From Chitinophagales bacterium (GTDB lineage Bacteria > Bacteroidota > Bacteroidia > Chitinophagales > Saprospiraceae), in NCBI GenBank assembly GCA_013297745.1, contig JAAFIM010000002.1, positions 93,711 through 157,710 on the forward strand: a stretch of 64,000 nucleotides of DNA. The letters are read 5' to 3'. Positions 32,539 through 41,096 of the stretch are shown here, one piece after another (position 1 is the first letter of the stretch; each line of letters starts with the position of its first letter). A program made the translations under genes and the position numbers. The notes under the pieces are model-generated. The model searched no databases. It was given only the letters and a program-made list of their open reading frames with translations, and was not told the DNA's origin.

Positions 32539-32564
32539 ACCAATTACAGCCCCATTTTAGCCAC

Positions 32565-32602
32565 AGAGCAATTGTTGTACAAAACAGTTGCTCTTTTTTT
32601 AT
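32565..32602 (+). terminator. Terminator after the OmpA-family gene
   Basis: GAGCAATTGTT and AACAGTTGCTC form the stem, followed by seven T. Confidence 0.75.
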
Positions 32603-32655
32603 AAACCTACTATTCTTTTTTTTATTTTTTATCAAAACACACAAAAATCAGTTTT

Positions 32656-32892
32656 ATGGATAATCTTCCCCTTTACACCCGCTTCCAACTCGCCCTCCGC
32701 AACGGTCAGGATAAACCGCAAATTTGGGTCGCTTTTCAGGGGCTAATTTACGACGTTACGCAAAGCCGCCTTTGGCGAGATGGCAAACATTATGAGCATT
32801 GGGCTGGCCAAGACCTTACCGAAGAGCTAAAAGATGCCCCGCATACAGCCGCCGTTTTCCAAAAATTTCAGGCAGTAGGGCGTTTGCAATAA
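32656..32892 (+). CDS. Cytochrome b5-like heme/steroid-binding domain protein
   Basis: This 78-residue single-domain cytoplasmic protein shows the cytochrome b5 fold in WVAFQGLIYDVTQSRLWRDGKHYEHWAGQDLTEELKDAPHTAAVFQKF. The His in GKHYEHWAGQDLT and the His in DAPHTAAV are in the positions of the axial ligands of the family. It may bind heme or a hydrophobic ligand. The Bcp gene converges on it and ends 6 bases away. Confidence 0.85.
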   Translation: MDNLPLYTRFQLALRNGQDKPQIWVAFQGLIYDVTQSRLWRDGKHYEHWAGQDLTEELKDAPHTAAVFQKFQAVGRLQ

Positions 32893-32897
32893 ATTGG

Positions 32898-33359
32898 TTA
32901 TAAATACTTTAGCAATTGAGCTGTCGCAGCTTTCGTATCTACTTTTTTTATCACGTGTTGAATAATCCCCTCTTCATCGATGATAAACGTACTGCGCAAA
33001 ACCCCTGTAACAATTTTGCCGTACATATTTTTTTCCCCCCAAGCCCCGTAAGCGGTTAAAATCTGTTTGTCGGTGTCAGCCAACAATGGAAAGTTCAAAT
33101 TATACTTTTTGATAAAGGCTTGATGCGCGTTGGCGTCGTCAGGGCTTACGCCTAATAAAGCTACATTTAGCGCGTTTAATTCAGCCCAACCGTCGCGCAA
33201 ATTGCAAGCGTTGGCGGTACAGCCCGGAGTATCGTCTTGAGGATAAAAGAATAAAACTAACTTTTTCCCCTTGTAATCAGATAAGTGTACAGGGTTGCCG
33301 TTTTGGTCAAAACCGCTAAAATTGGGCGCTTTGTCCCCTTTTTGCAAACTAATTGCCAT
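32898..33359 (-). CDS. bcp: Thioredoxin-dependent peroxiredoxin, Bcp/PrxQ
   Basis: This 153-residue cytoplasmic peroxidase reduces hydrogen and organic peroxides using thioredoxin. The peroxidatic Cys47 lies in DDTPGCTANAC, with the resolving Cys52 five residues on, the PrxQ arrangement. The start, ISLQKGDKAPNFSGFDQNGNPVHLSDYKGKKLVLFFYP, is typical, as is GVSPDDANAHQAFIKKYNLNFPLLAD. Nothing is unusual. Confidence 0.95.
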   Translation of the reverse strand: MAISLQKGDKAPNFSGFDQNGNPVHLSDYKGKKLVLFFYPQDDTPGCTANACNLRDGWAELNALNVALLGVSPDDANAHQAFIKKYNLNFPLLADTDKQILTAYGAWGEKNMYGKIVTGVLRSTFIIDEEGIIQHVIKKVDTKAATAQLLKYL

Positions 33360-33443
33360 TTTTGTAAATTTTGGAGTTGTTGAAAATATATTATTGTTTT
33401 ATAACTGATTAAAACCGTATAAGTTTATATTTTTAAAATAAAA

Positions 33444-33682
33444 CTTGCGCTGAAGCTATGTTTTTTCCAAACATTGTATAAATCCTTGCGCTGAAGCTAT
33501 GTTTTTTCCAAACATTGTATAAATCCTTGCGCTGAAGCTATGTTTTTTCCAAACATTGTATAAATCTTTGCGCTAAAGCTATGTTTTTTTCAAACATTGT
33601 ATAAATCTTTGCGCTAAAGCTATGTTTTTTTCAAACATTGTATAAATCCTTGCGCTGAAGCCGTGTTTTTTCTGTACAAATC
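33444..33682. repeat. 41-bp tandem repeat, five full copies and one degenerate
   Basis: Each unit starts CTTGCGCTGAAGCTATG and ends ATTGTATAAATC. Copies 3 to 5 differ by one or two bases and the last diverges after 17 bases. The rest of the 33360-33890 gap is AT-rich and holds no gene. Confidence 0.9.
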
Positions 33683-33891
33683 ATTTTTTATATTAAATTG
33701 GTTTAGTAATAAAATTTAATGCGCAAATTTTACAAATTAAATAAGCGTGCATAGATTTCTTTTCTATTTTACAGCTTAAAAACCCGTGAAAATCTGTTTA
33801 ATCTATAAAATCTGTGTGCTATTTTTTATGGTAAAATAAACACTAAACAATGTTTGGATAAAACATCATATTTCTAAAAACAAAGCAAAAA

Positions 33892-33913
33892 AAAAGCCCC
33901 AAATGGGCAAAAA
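33892..33913 (-). terminator. Terminator after the ferredoxin gene
   Basis: The minus strand has GCCCATTTGGGGC followed by nine T, 25 bases after the ferredoxin stop. Confidence 0.75.
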
Positions 33914-33937
33914 TTAAGTTATCATTTTATAAAATTT

Positions 33938-34258
33938 TTAAACAGGAGCGAGTTCTATTTCTAAACCGTCTAAGTCGGGTGTAATGCGAATTTGACAACC
34001 CAAACGGCTATTTTTTTGCACAAAAAAAGCTTGGTCTAACATATCCAACTCTTCATCACTGGGTTCGTTGAGCGCGTGTTTAGATTTTATATAAATATGA
34101 CAAGAAGCGCAAAGTGCCATACCTCCGCAAGTCCCTTCTACGGGCAACTCAGCAGCGCGGCAAAACTCCATTATATTCATATTCATATCAGTCGGGGCGG
34201 ATAAACTATGCAAAGTGCCCTCTCGGTCGCGGATAGATAAATTGATTAAATCGTTCAT
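33938..34258 (-). CDS. 2Fe-2S ferredoxin, adrenodoxin type
   Basis: This 106-residue electron carrier has the cluster ligands Cys44, Cys50, Cys53 and Cys88 in EGTCGGMALCASCHIYI and LGCQI, the plant/adrenodoxin spacing (C-x5-C-x2-C and a distant C). The segment PSDEELDMLD between them is the acidic partner-binding helix of adrenodoxin-type proteins. It is divergent from the symporter gene 33 bases away. The redox partner cannot be identified from context. Confidence 0.9.
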   Translation of the reverse strand: MNDLINLSIRDREGTLHSLSAPTDMNMNIMEFCRAAELPVEGTCGGMALCASCHIYIKSKHALNEPSDEELDMLDQAFFVQKNSRLGCQIRITPDLDGLEIELAPV

Positions 34259-34291
34259 TATTAAATATAAAAAATTAAGGAATTAAAAAAA

Positions 34292-35833
34292 ATGAAGACT
34301 GAAAACGTTTTAGGCTTGTCAGCAGGGTTATTATTAGCCATTTTGGCGGGTTATTTTCTGATGTTATTGGCGTTATCGTGGTGGGTCAATCGCAAAGCGA
34401 GGGGAAACAACACGGCATTTTTTCAATCCGAAAAAAAGACAGCTTGGTACATTATTGCATTTGGTACAATAGGCGGTTCTTTGTCGGGCGTAACTTTCGT
34501 ATCTGTACCAGCCGCTGTAGGTGCTGGCGGATTAAACCAACAGTTTTCCTATTGGCAATTAGTATGCGGGTATGTGTTGGGTTACTTTATAATAGCTCAA
34601 TTATTGTTGCCTATATATTATCGGTTAAATTTGGTAAGTATTTATGGATATTTGCAACAAAGATTTGGTTTCATTACGTATAAGACAGGCGCGGGTTTAT
34701 TTTTATTGTCGCGTTCTATCGGGACGGCTTTTAGGCTATATTTGACCGCCAATATATTGCACAGTTTTGTGTTTCAATACTTCGGCATAAGTTTTGCGGC
34801 TACGGTAATGATAATTTTAATCCTAATCTACTTATACACTTATAGCGGCGGTGTCAATACGATTATTTGGACGGATAATGTGCAAACTATATTTATGCTA
34901 CTCTCCGTATTTGCTACCGTATATTATTTGTGCGAGAGTTTGGATATAAACTCGGTCACTGGAATATGGGAGACTATAGAAAGCAACAATTTAGGCAAAG
35001 TTTTCTTTTTTGATGAAGGTTGGTCTAATCAAAACAACTTTTTCAAACAATTTTTGGCGGGTACATTTACGGCCATAGCAATGACGGGATTAGACCAAGA
35101 TATGATGCAAAAAAATTTGAGTTGCAAAACGCTACAAGATGCACAAATGAACCTGTATTTATTCAGTATAGCCGTATTGATTATGAATTTTGTTTTTTTA
35201 ATCGTAGGGGCTTTGTTGTCTATTTACGCACAAAAAGCGGGGTTGGCTGGATTAGGCGATAAATTATTTCCGACTATAGCTTTGCAACATTTGCCTGTAG
35301 CGGCGAGTATATTTTTTATCATTGGATTGACGGCGGCGGCTTATGCGAGTACAGATTCGGCTTTGGCGGCTATGACTACAGCTTTTTGCGTGGATATTTT
35401 GGGTATGAATACAGCAGCGACAGCAGAAACCAATCATTCGCAATCCAACATCAGAAAAGCAGCACATTTTGGCATTATTGGTATAGTATTTGCTATGATT
35501 ATGTTTTTTTGGACTTTGGACAACCAATCCATCATCAGCAGTTTATTGATAGTATCTGGATACACTTACGGGCCTTTGTTGGGTTTATACGCGTTTGGTA
35601 TTTTTGGGCGGCGGTCAGTGCGGGATAAATTAGTGCCTATAATTTGTATTTTTGCGCCTATAATCACCTATTTTATAAATATAAACTCCGAATTATTATT
35701 TTGGGGGTATAAATTTAGCTTTGAGACCTTATTACTAAACGGTTTTTTATCTTATTTGGGTTTATGGCTTATCAGCAGCCCCAAAATTGAAGAAAAACAC
35801 GACGATTTAAAACATTTTTCTGCTAATCAATAA
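34292..35833 (+). CDS. Sodium:solute symporter
   Basis: This 513-residue inner membrane transporter has about 13 transmembrane helices. The N-terminal region TIGGSLSGVTFVSVPAAVGAGG and the later ASTDSALAAMTTAF are typical of the SSS family (Na+/solute, such as proline or sugar). The DxxxQKNLSCKT region, TGLDQDMMQKNLS, is also conserved. The solute cannot be predicted. It is read away from the ferredoxin, and the large secreted protease follows. Confidence 0.9.
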   Translation: MKTENVLGLSAGLLLAILAGYFLMLLALSWWVNRKARGNNTAFFQSEKKTAWYIIAFGTIGGSLSGVTFVSVPAAVGAGGLNQQFSYWQLVCGYVLGYFIIAQLLLPIYYRLNLVSIYGYLQQRFGFITYKTGAGLFLLSRSIGTAFRLYLTANILHSFVFQYFGISFAATVMIILILIYLYTYSGGVNTIIWTDNVQTIFMLLSVFATVYYLCESLDINSVTGIWETIESNNLGKVFFFDEGWSNQNNFFKQFLAGTFTAIAMTGLDQDMMQKNLSCKTLQDAQMNLYLFSIAVLIMNFVFLIVGALLSIYAQKAGLAGLGDKLFPTIALQHLPVAASIFFIIGLTAAAYASTDSALAAMTTAFCVDILGMNTAATAETNHSQSNIRKAAHFGIIGIVFAMIMFFWTLDNQSIISSLLIVSGYTYGPLLGLYAFGIFGRRSVRDKLVPIICIFAPIITYFININSELLFWGYKFSFETLLLNGFLSYLGLWLISSPKIEEKHDDLKHFSANQ

Positions 35834-35853
35834 CTTAGCTCTAAAAAAATGGT

Positions 35854-35861
35854 TAATTTTG
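35854..35861 (+). promoter_or_regulatory. -7 promoter element for the secreted protease
   Basis: TAATTTTG lies 39 bases upstream of the ATG at 35900 and inside a longer open frame, which argues for the later start. Confidence 0.6.
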
Positions 35862-35899
35862 CAGCAAATTTCTTTATTTTTTTTATAAATTTTATACAA

Positions 35900-38800
35900 A
35901 TGAAAAATTTTTATGCAACAATGGGTTTATGCTTAGCAAGCCTTATGGGTTTGAATGCACAAATCAACGACGGCGGCGGTTCCCCTTTGAGTTGGGAACA
36001 GCCAACTTTGGCATTGCCTCTAGAAACGGTTTCTACAGCGCCATTAAATATGAGCGTTGTGGAGCAAGAAGATGCAGCCTCCCGCGCTAGAGGTGATTTT
36101 TGGCATACAGGGCGTATCATTCCCGTTCGTATCAACCCACGCCAGCAAGGACGTTGGCAAACCTTAGCCAATGGCGACAGATTGTGGCGGATTAAAATCA
36201 GCTCAAGTACAGCCAAAGCTATGAATTTATACTTTAGCAAGTTTAAATTGCCTAAGGGCGCGCGTATGCACGTGTATAGTGCTGACCGCAAACAAGTCAT
36301 TGGCGGGTTTGGCTATCATAACAATATAGCTACAGGAGAGTTTGCTACAGAGATATTGAGCACCAATGCGCTTATTGTAGAGTATTACGAACCAGCACAC
36401 GTGGCCAACTTGGGTGAATTTATAATTGAAGAAGTAGGCCATCACTACAAAGATGCCAACGATTTTGGCGATTCGGGTAGTTGCGAAGTCAATGTAAATT
36501 GCTCTGAAGGTTCGGGCAGAACCCAGCAAAGAGATGCAGTAGCGCGGATTATGGTGCGTGTAGGCGCTTCTCAAGGTTGGTGTACGGGCACAATGGTAAA
36601 CAATACCAGCCAAAACTGTACCCCTTATTTGCTTACAGCTATGCACTGCTCACAAAGTGGCGGCAATAATGCTACGGCTTCAGACCTCAATCAGTGGGTT
36701 TTTTATTTTAACTATCAATCCACAGGTTGTGCAAATCCAGGCACAGCACCCACAGCCAATACCCTAACAGGTGGCGTACGCCGTTCTTACTCTAATGACA
36801 ACGGTGGAGCTACAGGTTCAGATTTTTATCTTATACAACTCAATAGCAACCCGCAAGCAGCTTGGAATGTATTCTATGCAGGTTGGGATAGAACGAATAC
36901 AGCCGTAACTGGCGGTTATGGCATTCATCACCCAGCAGGCGACATCAAAAAAATATCCACATTCAGCGCTACAACTGCCAATACCTCTTGGGGCGGCACT
37001 GTAGCCAATACACATTGGGGGCTTTCTTGGATAGCTACTACCAACGGACACGGGGTAACAGAAGGCGGTTCGTCTGGTTCAGCCTTATTCAATAGCGCAG
37101 GGCGAATAATAGGCACACTTACAGGAGGTGGTTCTTCTTGTTCCAATAGAACAGCACCAGACTCCTATGGCAAAATGTCCTACCACTGGACAAGCAACGG
37201 CGCAAACTCTACCTTACGCTTATCAGATTGGTTAGACCCTACCAACACAGGTGCAAATACTTTAAATGGTATTTATTTCCCTTGTGCAGCTACCATAGAT
37301 GCGGGAATTTCCGCGATAAGCAACCCAGCCAACGGGCAGTTGATTTGCAACAATCCTTTTGCTCCTGCTGTAGTTATCCGCAATTTTGGTACAAACACCC
37401 TAACCAGCGCAACTATCAACTACAGAGTGGATGCAGGTGCAGTCAATACTTTCGCTTGGAATGGTTCTTTGGCAGCCAATGCCACAGCTACAGTGACTTT
37501 ACCAAATGTAACTGTAGCCAACAACACCAATTTTGTGTTTAGAGCTTGGACAAGCAACCCCAACAGCACAACCGACCCCAATATGGCTAATGATACTTCA
37601 GCAGCTACTTCACGTTATAACTTACCTATAGGCGTACCTTATGCTGAAGCGTTCAACGCTGGAACATTACCAACCAACCTTACTTTTAGCAACCCAGATT
37701 TAGATACTTTTGTATGGGAATATGTTACAGGCATAAGTGCTTTTGGCACGGGTACGGGAAGTATGATGTTTGACAATTTTAACGGCACAGGCACTAGCAA
37801 TCCACAGAATAAATTAGACTGGATTTTCTTGCCCACGCTTAACTTCACAGGTCTAAACAATCCCCGCATACAGTTTGATTTGGCATATCAATTTTATAAT
37901 GCTTCATTTAGCGATACTATAATTGTAGCTGTAGCTACCAACTGCGGCAGTACTTACACCCCCGTTTTCTACCAAGGCGGTACACAGATTAGCACAGCAG
38001 GCACAGGTACAACCCAATTTACCCCCACAGCGGCACAATGGGCAACTCGTACTGTAGATTTATCCGCTTATGCCAACCAAAATAATATCTCAATAGCCAT
38101 TATCAACTATTCAGGATATGGGAACAGAGTGTTTTTGGACAATATCAATGTGGGTTCATCTTGTAGCCTAACCCCCTCAATAGCTTCCAGCACCAATGTA
38201 AGTTGTTTTGGCAATAGCACAGGTTCAGCTACTGCAACAGCTACAGGTGGCGTTACACCTTACACATTTATTTGGTCTAATGGTAGAAATACAGCAGCTA
38301 ATACAGGGCTTGCCGCAGGCGTTTATACAGTAACTATAACAGATGCTACAGGCACATGCTCAGGCACAGCTACTGTAACCATCAACCAACCCTCCACAGC
38401 TTTGACCACATCTTTGAGTTCTAACACAGCAGTAGCTTGTTTTGGCAACTCAACGGGTAGTTTTGTTGTTACCGCTTCAGGTGGTACAGGTCCATACCAA
38501 TTTAATCGCGGTACAGGCACACAAACCAACGGTACTTTTAACGGTCTAACCGCTAGTGTTTATACGGTAACAGTAACAGATGCTAATGGTTGCAATACAA
38601 CGCGAGCCGTCACCGTTAGCCAACCAAGCGCAGCACTCAATAGCAACATAAGCACCCAAACCAATATCTCTTGTTTTGGTGCAGCTACAGGTAGTTTTAC
38701 CATAGCAGCTACAGGAGGCACAAGCCCTTACCAATTCAATCGCGGCACAGGCAATCAAAGTTCTGGCACGTTCAACGGGCTAACAGCAGGAACATACAAT

Positions 38801-40984
38801 ATAACCATTACAGACGCAAATGGTTGTAATACCACCCGCAGCGTGACCATCAGCCAGCCCGCTTCTGGTATCAATCCGAGTATCAGCACCCAATCAAATC
38901 CAACTTGTAATGGGGGCAATAATGGCAGTTTTACCCTATCAGCAACAGGCGGCACTACCCCTTACCAATTCAATCGCGGCACAGGCAACCAGCCTACAGG
39001 TGTATTTACCAACTTAACTGCGGGTACTTACAACGTAACCATTACCGATTTTAGCGGCTGTACTACTGTGCAAAGTGTATCTTTGACCCAACCTAATGCA
39101 ACCAATACAAATATCAGTTCTCAAACCAACGTAACTTGTAACAGTGGCAATAATGGCAGTTTAACCATTTCCGCAAGTGGCGTTGCACCCTTCCAATACA
39201 ATATCGGTGCAGGCAATCAATCTACAGGCATATTTAATAATTTGAGTGCGGGTATTTATAGTATAATCGTTACAGATGCCAACGGCTGCACAGTAAGCCG
39301 TGGCGCAACTATTACCCAACCAAGTACAGCAGTAAGTAGCAATGTAACCGCGCAAACTAATATAGCTTGCTTTGCGGGCTCTACTGGTAGTTTTACTATA
39401 TTAGCCAATGGCGGTACAGCACCTTATCAATATAATCGCGGCACGGGTACTCAAAGTTCAGGTGTGTTTAACGGTTTAACCGCAGGTAGTTATAATGTAA
39501 CCGTAACTGACGCTAATGGTTGCAATACTACCCAAAACGTAAGTTTATCTCAACCCACTTCTGCCCTATCTGCAACTATTGGCAACCAAGCCAACATTAG
39601 CTGTTTTGGTCAAACCAATGGCACCATACAAGTTAATGCCAACGGCGGCACAGCCCCTTATCAGTACAACAGAGGTATTGGCAATCAATTCAGTAATGGA
39701 TTTAATGGGTTAGCAGCAGCTACTTATACAATTACAGTTACCGATGCCAACAATTGCCAAGCCACTACAAGCGCTCAAATTACCCAACCAAGTTCAGCTT
39801 TAGGTCTAACTGCTTCTTCTACAGGCGTATCTTGCGCTGGCAATGATGGTACTGCTACGGCTACTGCTGCTGGTGGCACAAGCAACTACACCTTCAACTG
39901 GTCTAATGGGTTGAATGGCGCAAATATAGCTGGTATCAACGCTGGACTTTTAAATGTTACGGTAACAGATGCCAACGGTTGCACGGCAAGCACCAATACT
40001 ATAGTTCCTAATAATTGTGTACCTTGTTCAGTAACTTTTTCTAGTAGCACAACCAACACCTCTTGCGCAACAGCTTGTAATGGCACCGCTACCTTAACAG
40101 CCAACAACGGTACTGCTCCTTATTCGTTCTTATGGCAAGATAACACCAACGCCGCTACTCGTAGCAACTTGTGTGCTGGTGGTTATAATGTAACGGTAGT
40201 AGATGCCAACGGTTGTACCACAACCAATAATGTAGCCGTTAATGCTGATGCTGGTATCACTGCTACAAGTGCTGCCGTTGATGTTGCTTGCTTTGGTGCA
40301 GCTACAGGTAGCGCAAGTATTATACAAACTAATGGCGTTTTGCCCCTATCTTATGCTTGGTCTAACGGCAATAGCTCTGCTATTATCAACGGATTGACTG
40401 CTGGTAGTTATTCGGTTATCATAACAGACGCCAACGGTTGTACCGCAACCGCCACAAGCAACGTATCACAGCCCGCAAGTGCTTTAACCGCAACCACAAG
40501 TTCTACAGACCCAACCAACGCACAAGGTAATAATGGTTCAATTACCGTTAATGCTACAGGTGGTACAGCCCCTTATACTTATAACTGGTCAGGTATTGGC
40601 AATAATCTACCCAATACACAAAGCAATTTAAGTGCTGGTACTTATGTTATCACCGTAACCGATGCCAACGGCTGTTCTACTACAGCTATTGCGTCCTTAT
40701 TATTTACGGGGATAGTTGATGCGGGCAATTTTACCCAAAGTTTTGTGGCTATGCCCAATCCAAGCAATGGCAATTTTACCGTAAAAATAGAATTGAATAC
40801 CACTCAAGAAACGCAGTTGCAAATCAGCAACGTATTGGGGCAAGTATTGCAAACTTATCAATTCAATAGCCAATCCATAACCTTACCTGTAGATGTCAGC
40901 GCGCAAGCTTCTGGGGTTTATTTTATCACTTTGCGCAACGGCTCTCAAGCCCAAACGATTAAAATTACCACTTTCCAACGTTAA
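35900..40984 (+). CDS. Secreted lysyl-endopeptidase-like protease with SprB repeats
   Basis: This protein of 1694 residues has a signal peptide (FYATMGLCLASLMGLNAQ). A trypsin-fold protease domain lies at about 150-460, with His in LLTAMHCSQ, Asp in GSDFYLIQLN and Ser in EGGSSGSALFNSAGRIIG. A CARDB-like domain and a lectin-like beta domain follow. Then come eleven SprB-type repeats of about 65-70 residues (NVSCFGNSTGSATATATGG, with TVTDANGC ends). A T9SS sorting domain closes the protein (FVAMPNPSNGNFTVKIEL, then ASGVYFITLRN). SprB repeats are known from a motility adhesin. The ATG at 35900 fits the promoter and the signal peptide. Confidence 0.88.
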   Translation: MKNFYATMGLCLASLMGLNAQINDGGGSPLSWEQPTLALPLETVSTAPLNMSVVEQEDAASRARGDFWHTGRIIPVRINPRQQGRWQTLANGDRLWRIKISSSTAKAMNLYFSKFKLPKGARMHVYSADRKQVIGGFGYHNNIATGEFATEILSTNALIVEYYEPAHVANLGEFIIEEVGHHYKDANDFGDSGSCEVNVNCSEGSGRTQQRDAVARIMVRVGASQGWCTGTMVNNTSQNCTPYLLTAMHCSQSGGNNATASDLNQWVFYFNYQSTGCANPGTAPTANTLTGGVRRSYSNDNGGATGSDFYLIQLNSNPQAAWNVFYAGWDRTNTAVTGGYGIHHPAGDIKKISTFSATTANTSWGGTVANTHWGLSWIATTNGHGVTEGGSSGSALFNSAGRIIGTLTGGGSSCSNRTAPDSYGKMSYHWTSNGANSTLRLSDWLDPTNTGANTLNGIYFPCAATIDAGISAISNPANGQLICNNPFAPAVVIRNFGTNTLTSATINYRVDAGAVNTFAWNGSLAANATATVTLPNVTVANNTNFVFRAWTSNPNSTTDPNMANDTSAATSRYNLPIGVPYAEAFNAGTLPTNLTFSNPDLDTFVWEYVTGISAFGTGTGSMMFDNFNGTGTSNPQNKLDWIFLPTLNFTGLNNPRIQFDLAYQFYNASFSDTIIVAVATNCGSTYTPVFYQGGTQISTAGTGTTQFTPTAAQWATRTVDLSAYANQNNISIAIINYSGYGNRVFLDNINVGSSCSLTPSIASSTNVSCFGNSTGSATATATGGVTPYTFIWSNGRNTAANTGLAAGVYTVTITDATGTCSGTATVTINQPSTALTTSLSSNTAVACFGNSTGSFVVTASGGTGPYQFNRGTGTQTNGTFNGLTASVYTVTVTDANGCNTTRAVTVSQPSAALNSNISTQTNISCFGAATGSFTIAATGGTSPYQFNRGTGNQSSGTFNGLTAGTYNITITDANGCNTTRSVTISQPASGINPSISTQSNPTCNGGNNGSFTLSATGGTTPYQFNRGTGNQPTGVFTNLTAGTYNVTITDFSGCTTVQSVSLTQPNATNTNISSQTNVTCNSGNNGSLTISASGVAPFQYNIGAGNQSTGIFNNLSAGIYSIIVTDANGCTVSRGATITQPSTAVSSNVTAQTNIACFAGSTGSFTILANGGTAPYQYNRGTGTQSSGVFNGLTAGSYNVTVTDANGCNTTQNVSLSQPTSALSATIGNQANISCFGQTNGTIQVNANGGTAPYQYNRGIGNQFSNGFNGLAAATYTITVTDANNCQATTSAQITQPSSALGLTASSTGVSCAGNDGTATATAAGGTSNYTFNWSNGLNGANIAGINAGLLNVTVTDANGCTASTNTIVPNNCVPCSVTFSSSTTNTSCATACNGTATLTANNGTAPYSFLWQDNTNAATRSNLCAGGYNVTVVDANGCTTTNNVAVNADAGITATSAAVDVACFGAATGSASIIQTNGVLPLSYAWSNGNSSAIINGLTAGSYSVIITDANGCTATATSNVSQPASALTATTSSTDPTNAQGNNGSITVNATGGTAPYTYNWSGIGNNLPNTQSNLSAGTYVITVTDANGCSTTAIASLLFTGIVDAGNFTQSFVAMPNPSNGNFTVKIELNTTQETQLQISNVLGQVLQTYQFNSQSITLPVDVSAQASGVYFITLRNGSQAQTIKITTFQR

Positions 40985-41001
40985 CAACAGCCTCTTTTTT
41001 A

Positions 41002-41037
41002 TAAAAGTCCTTTGCCTCATAGCGAAGGGCTTTTTTT
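41002..41037 (+). terminator. Terminator after the protease gene
   Basis: GTCCTTTGC pairs with GCGAAGGGC (two G-U pairs), followed by seven T. Confidence 0.75.
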
Positions 41038-41052
41038 ATTAAAATTTTTTAA

Positions 41053-41060
41053 TATCTTTG
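41053..41060 (+). promoter_or_regulatory. -7 promoter element for the CotH gene
   Basis: TATCTTTG, a good TAnnTTTG match, is 37 bases before the ATG at 41097. Confidence 0.65.
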
Positions 41061-41096
41061 CAGACCAATTTTTTATAATCAAAAAAATAAATATCA

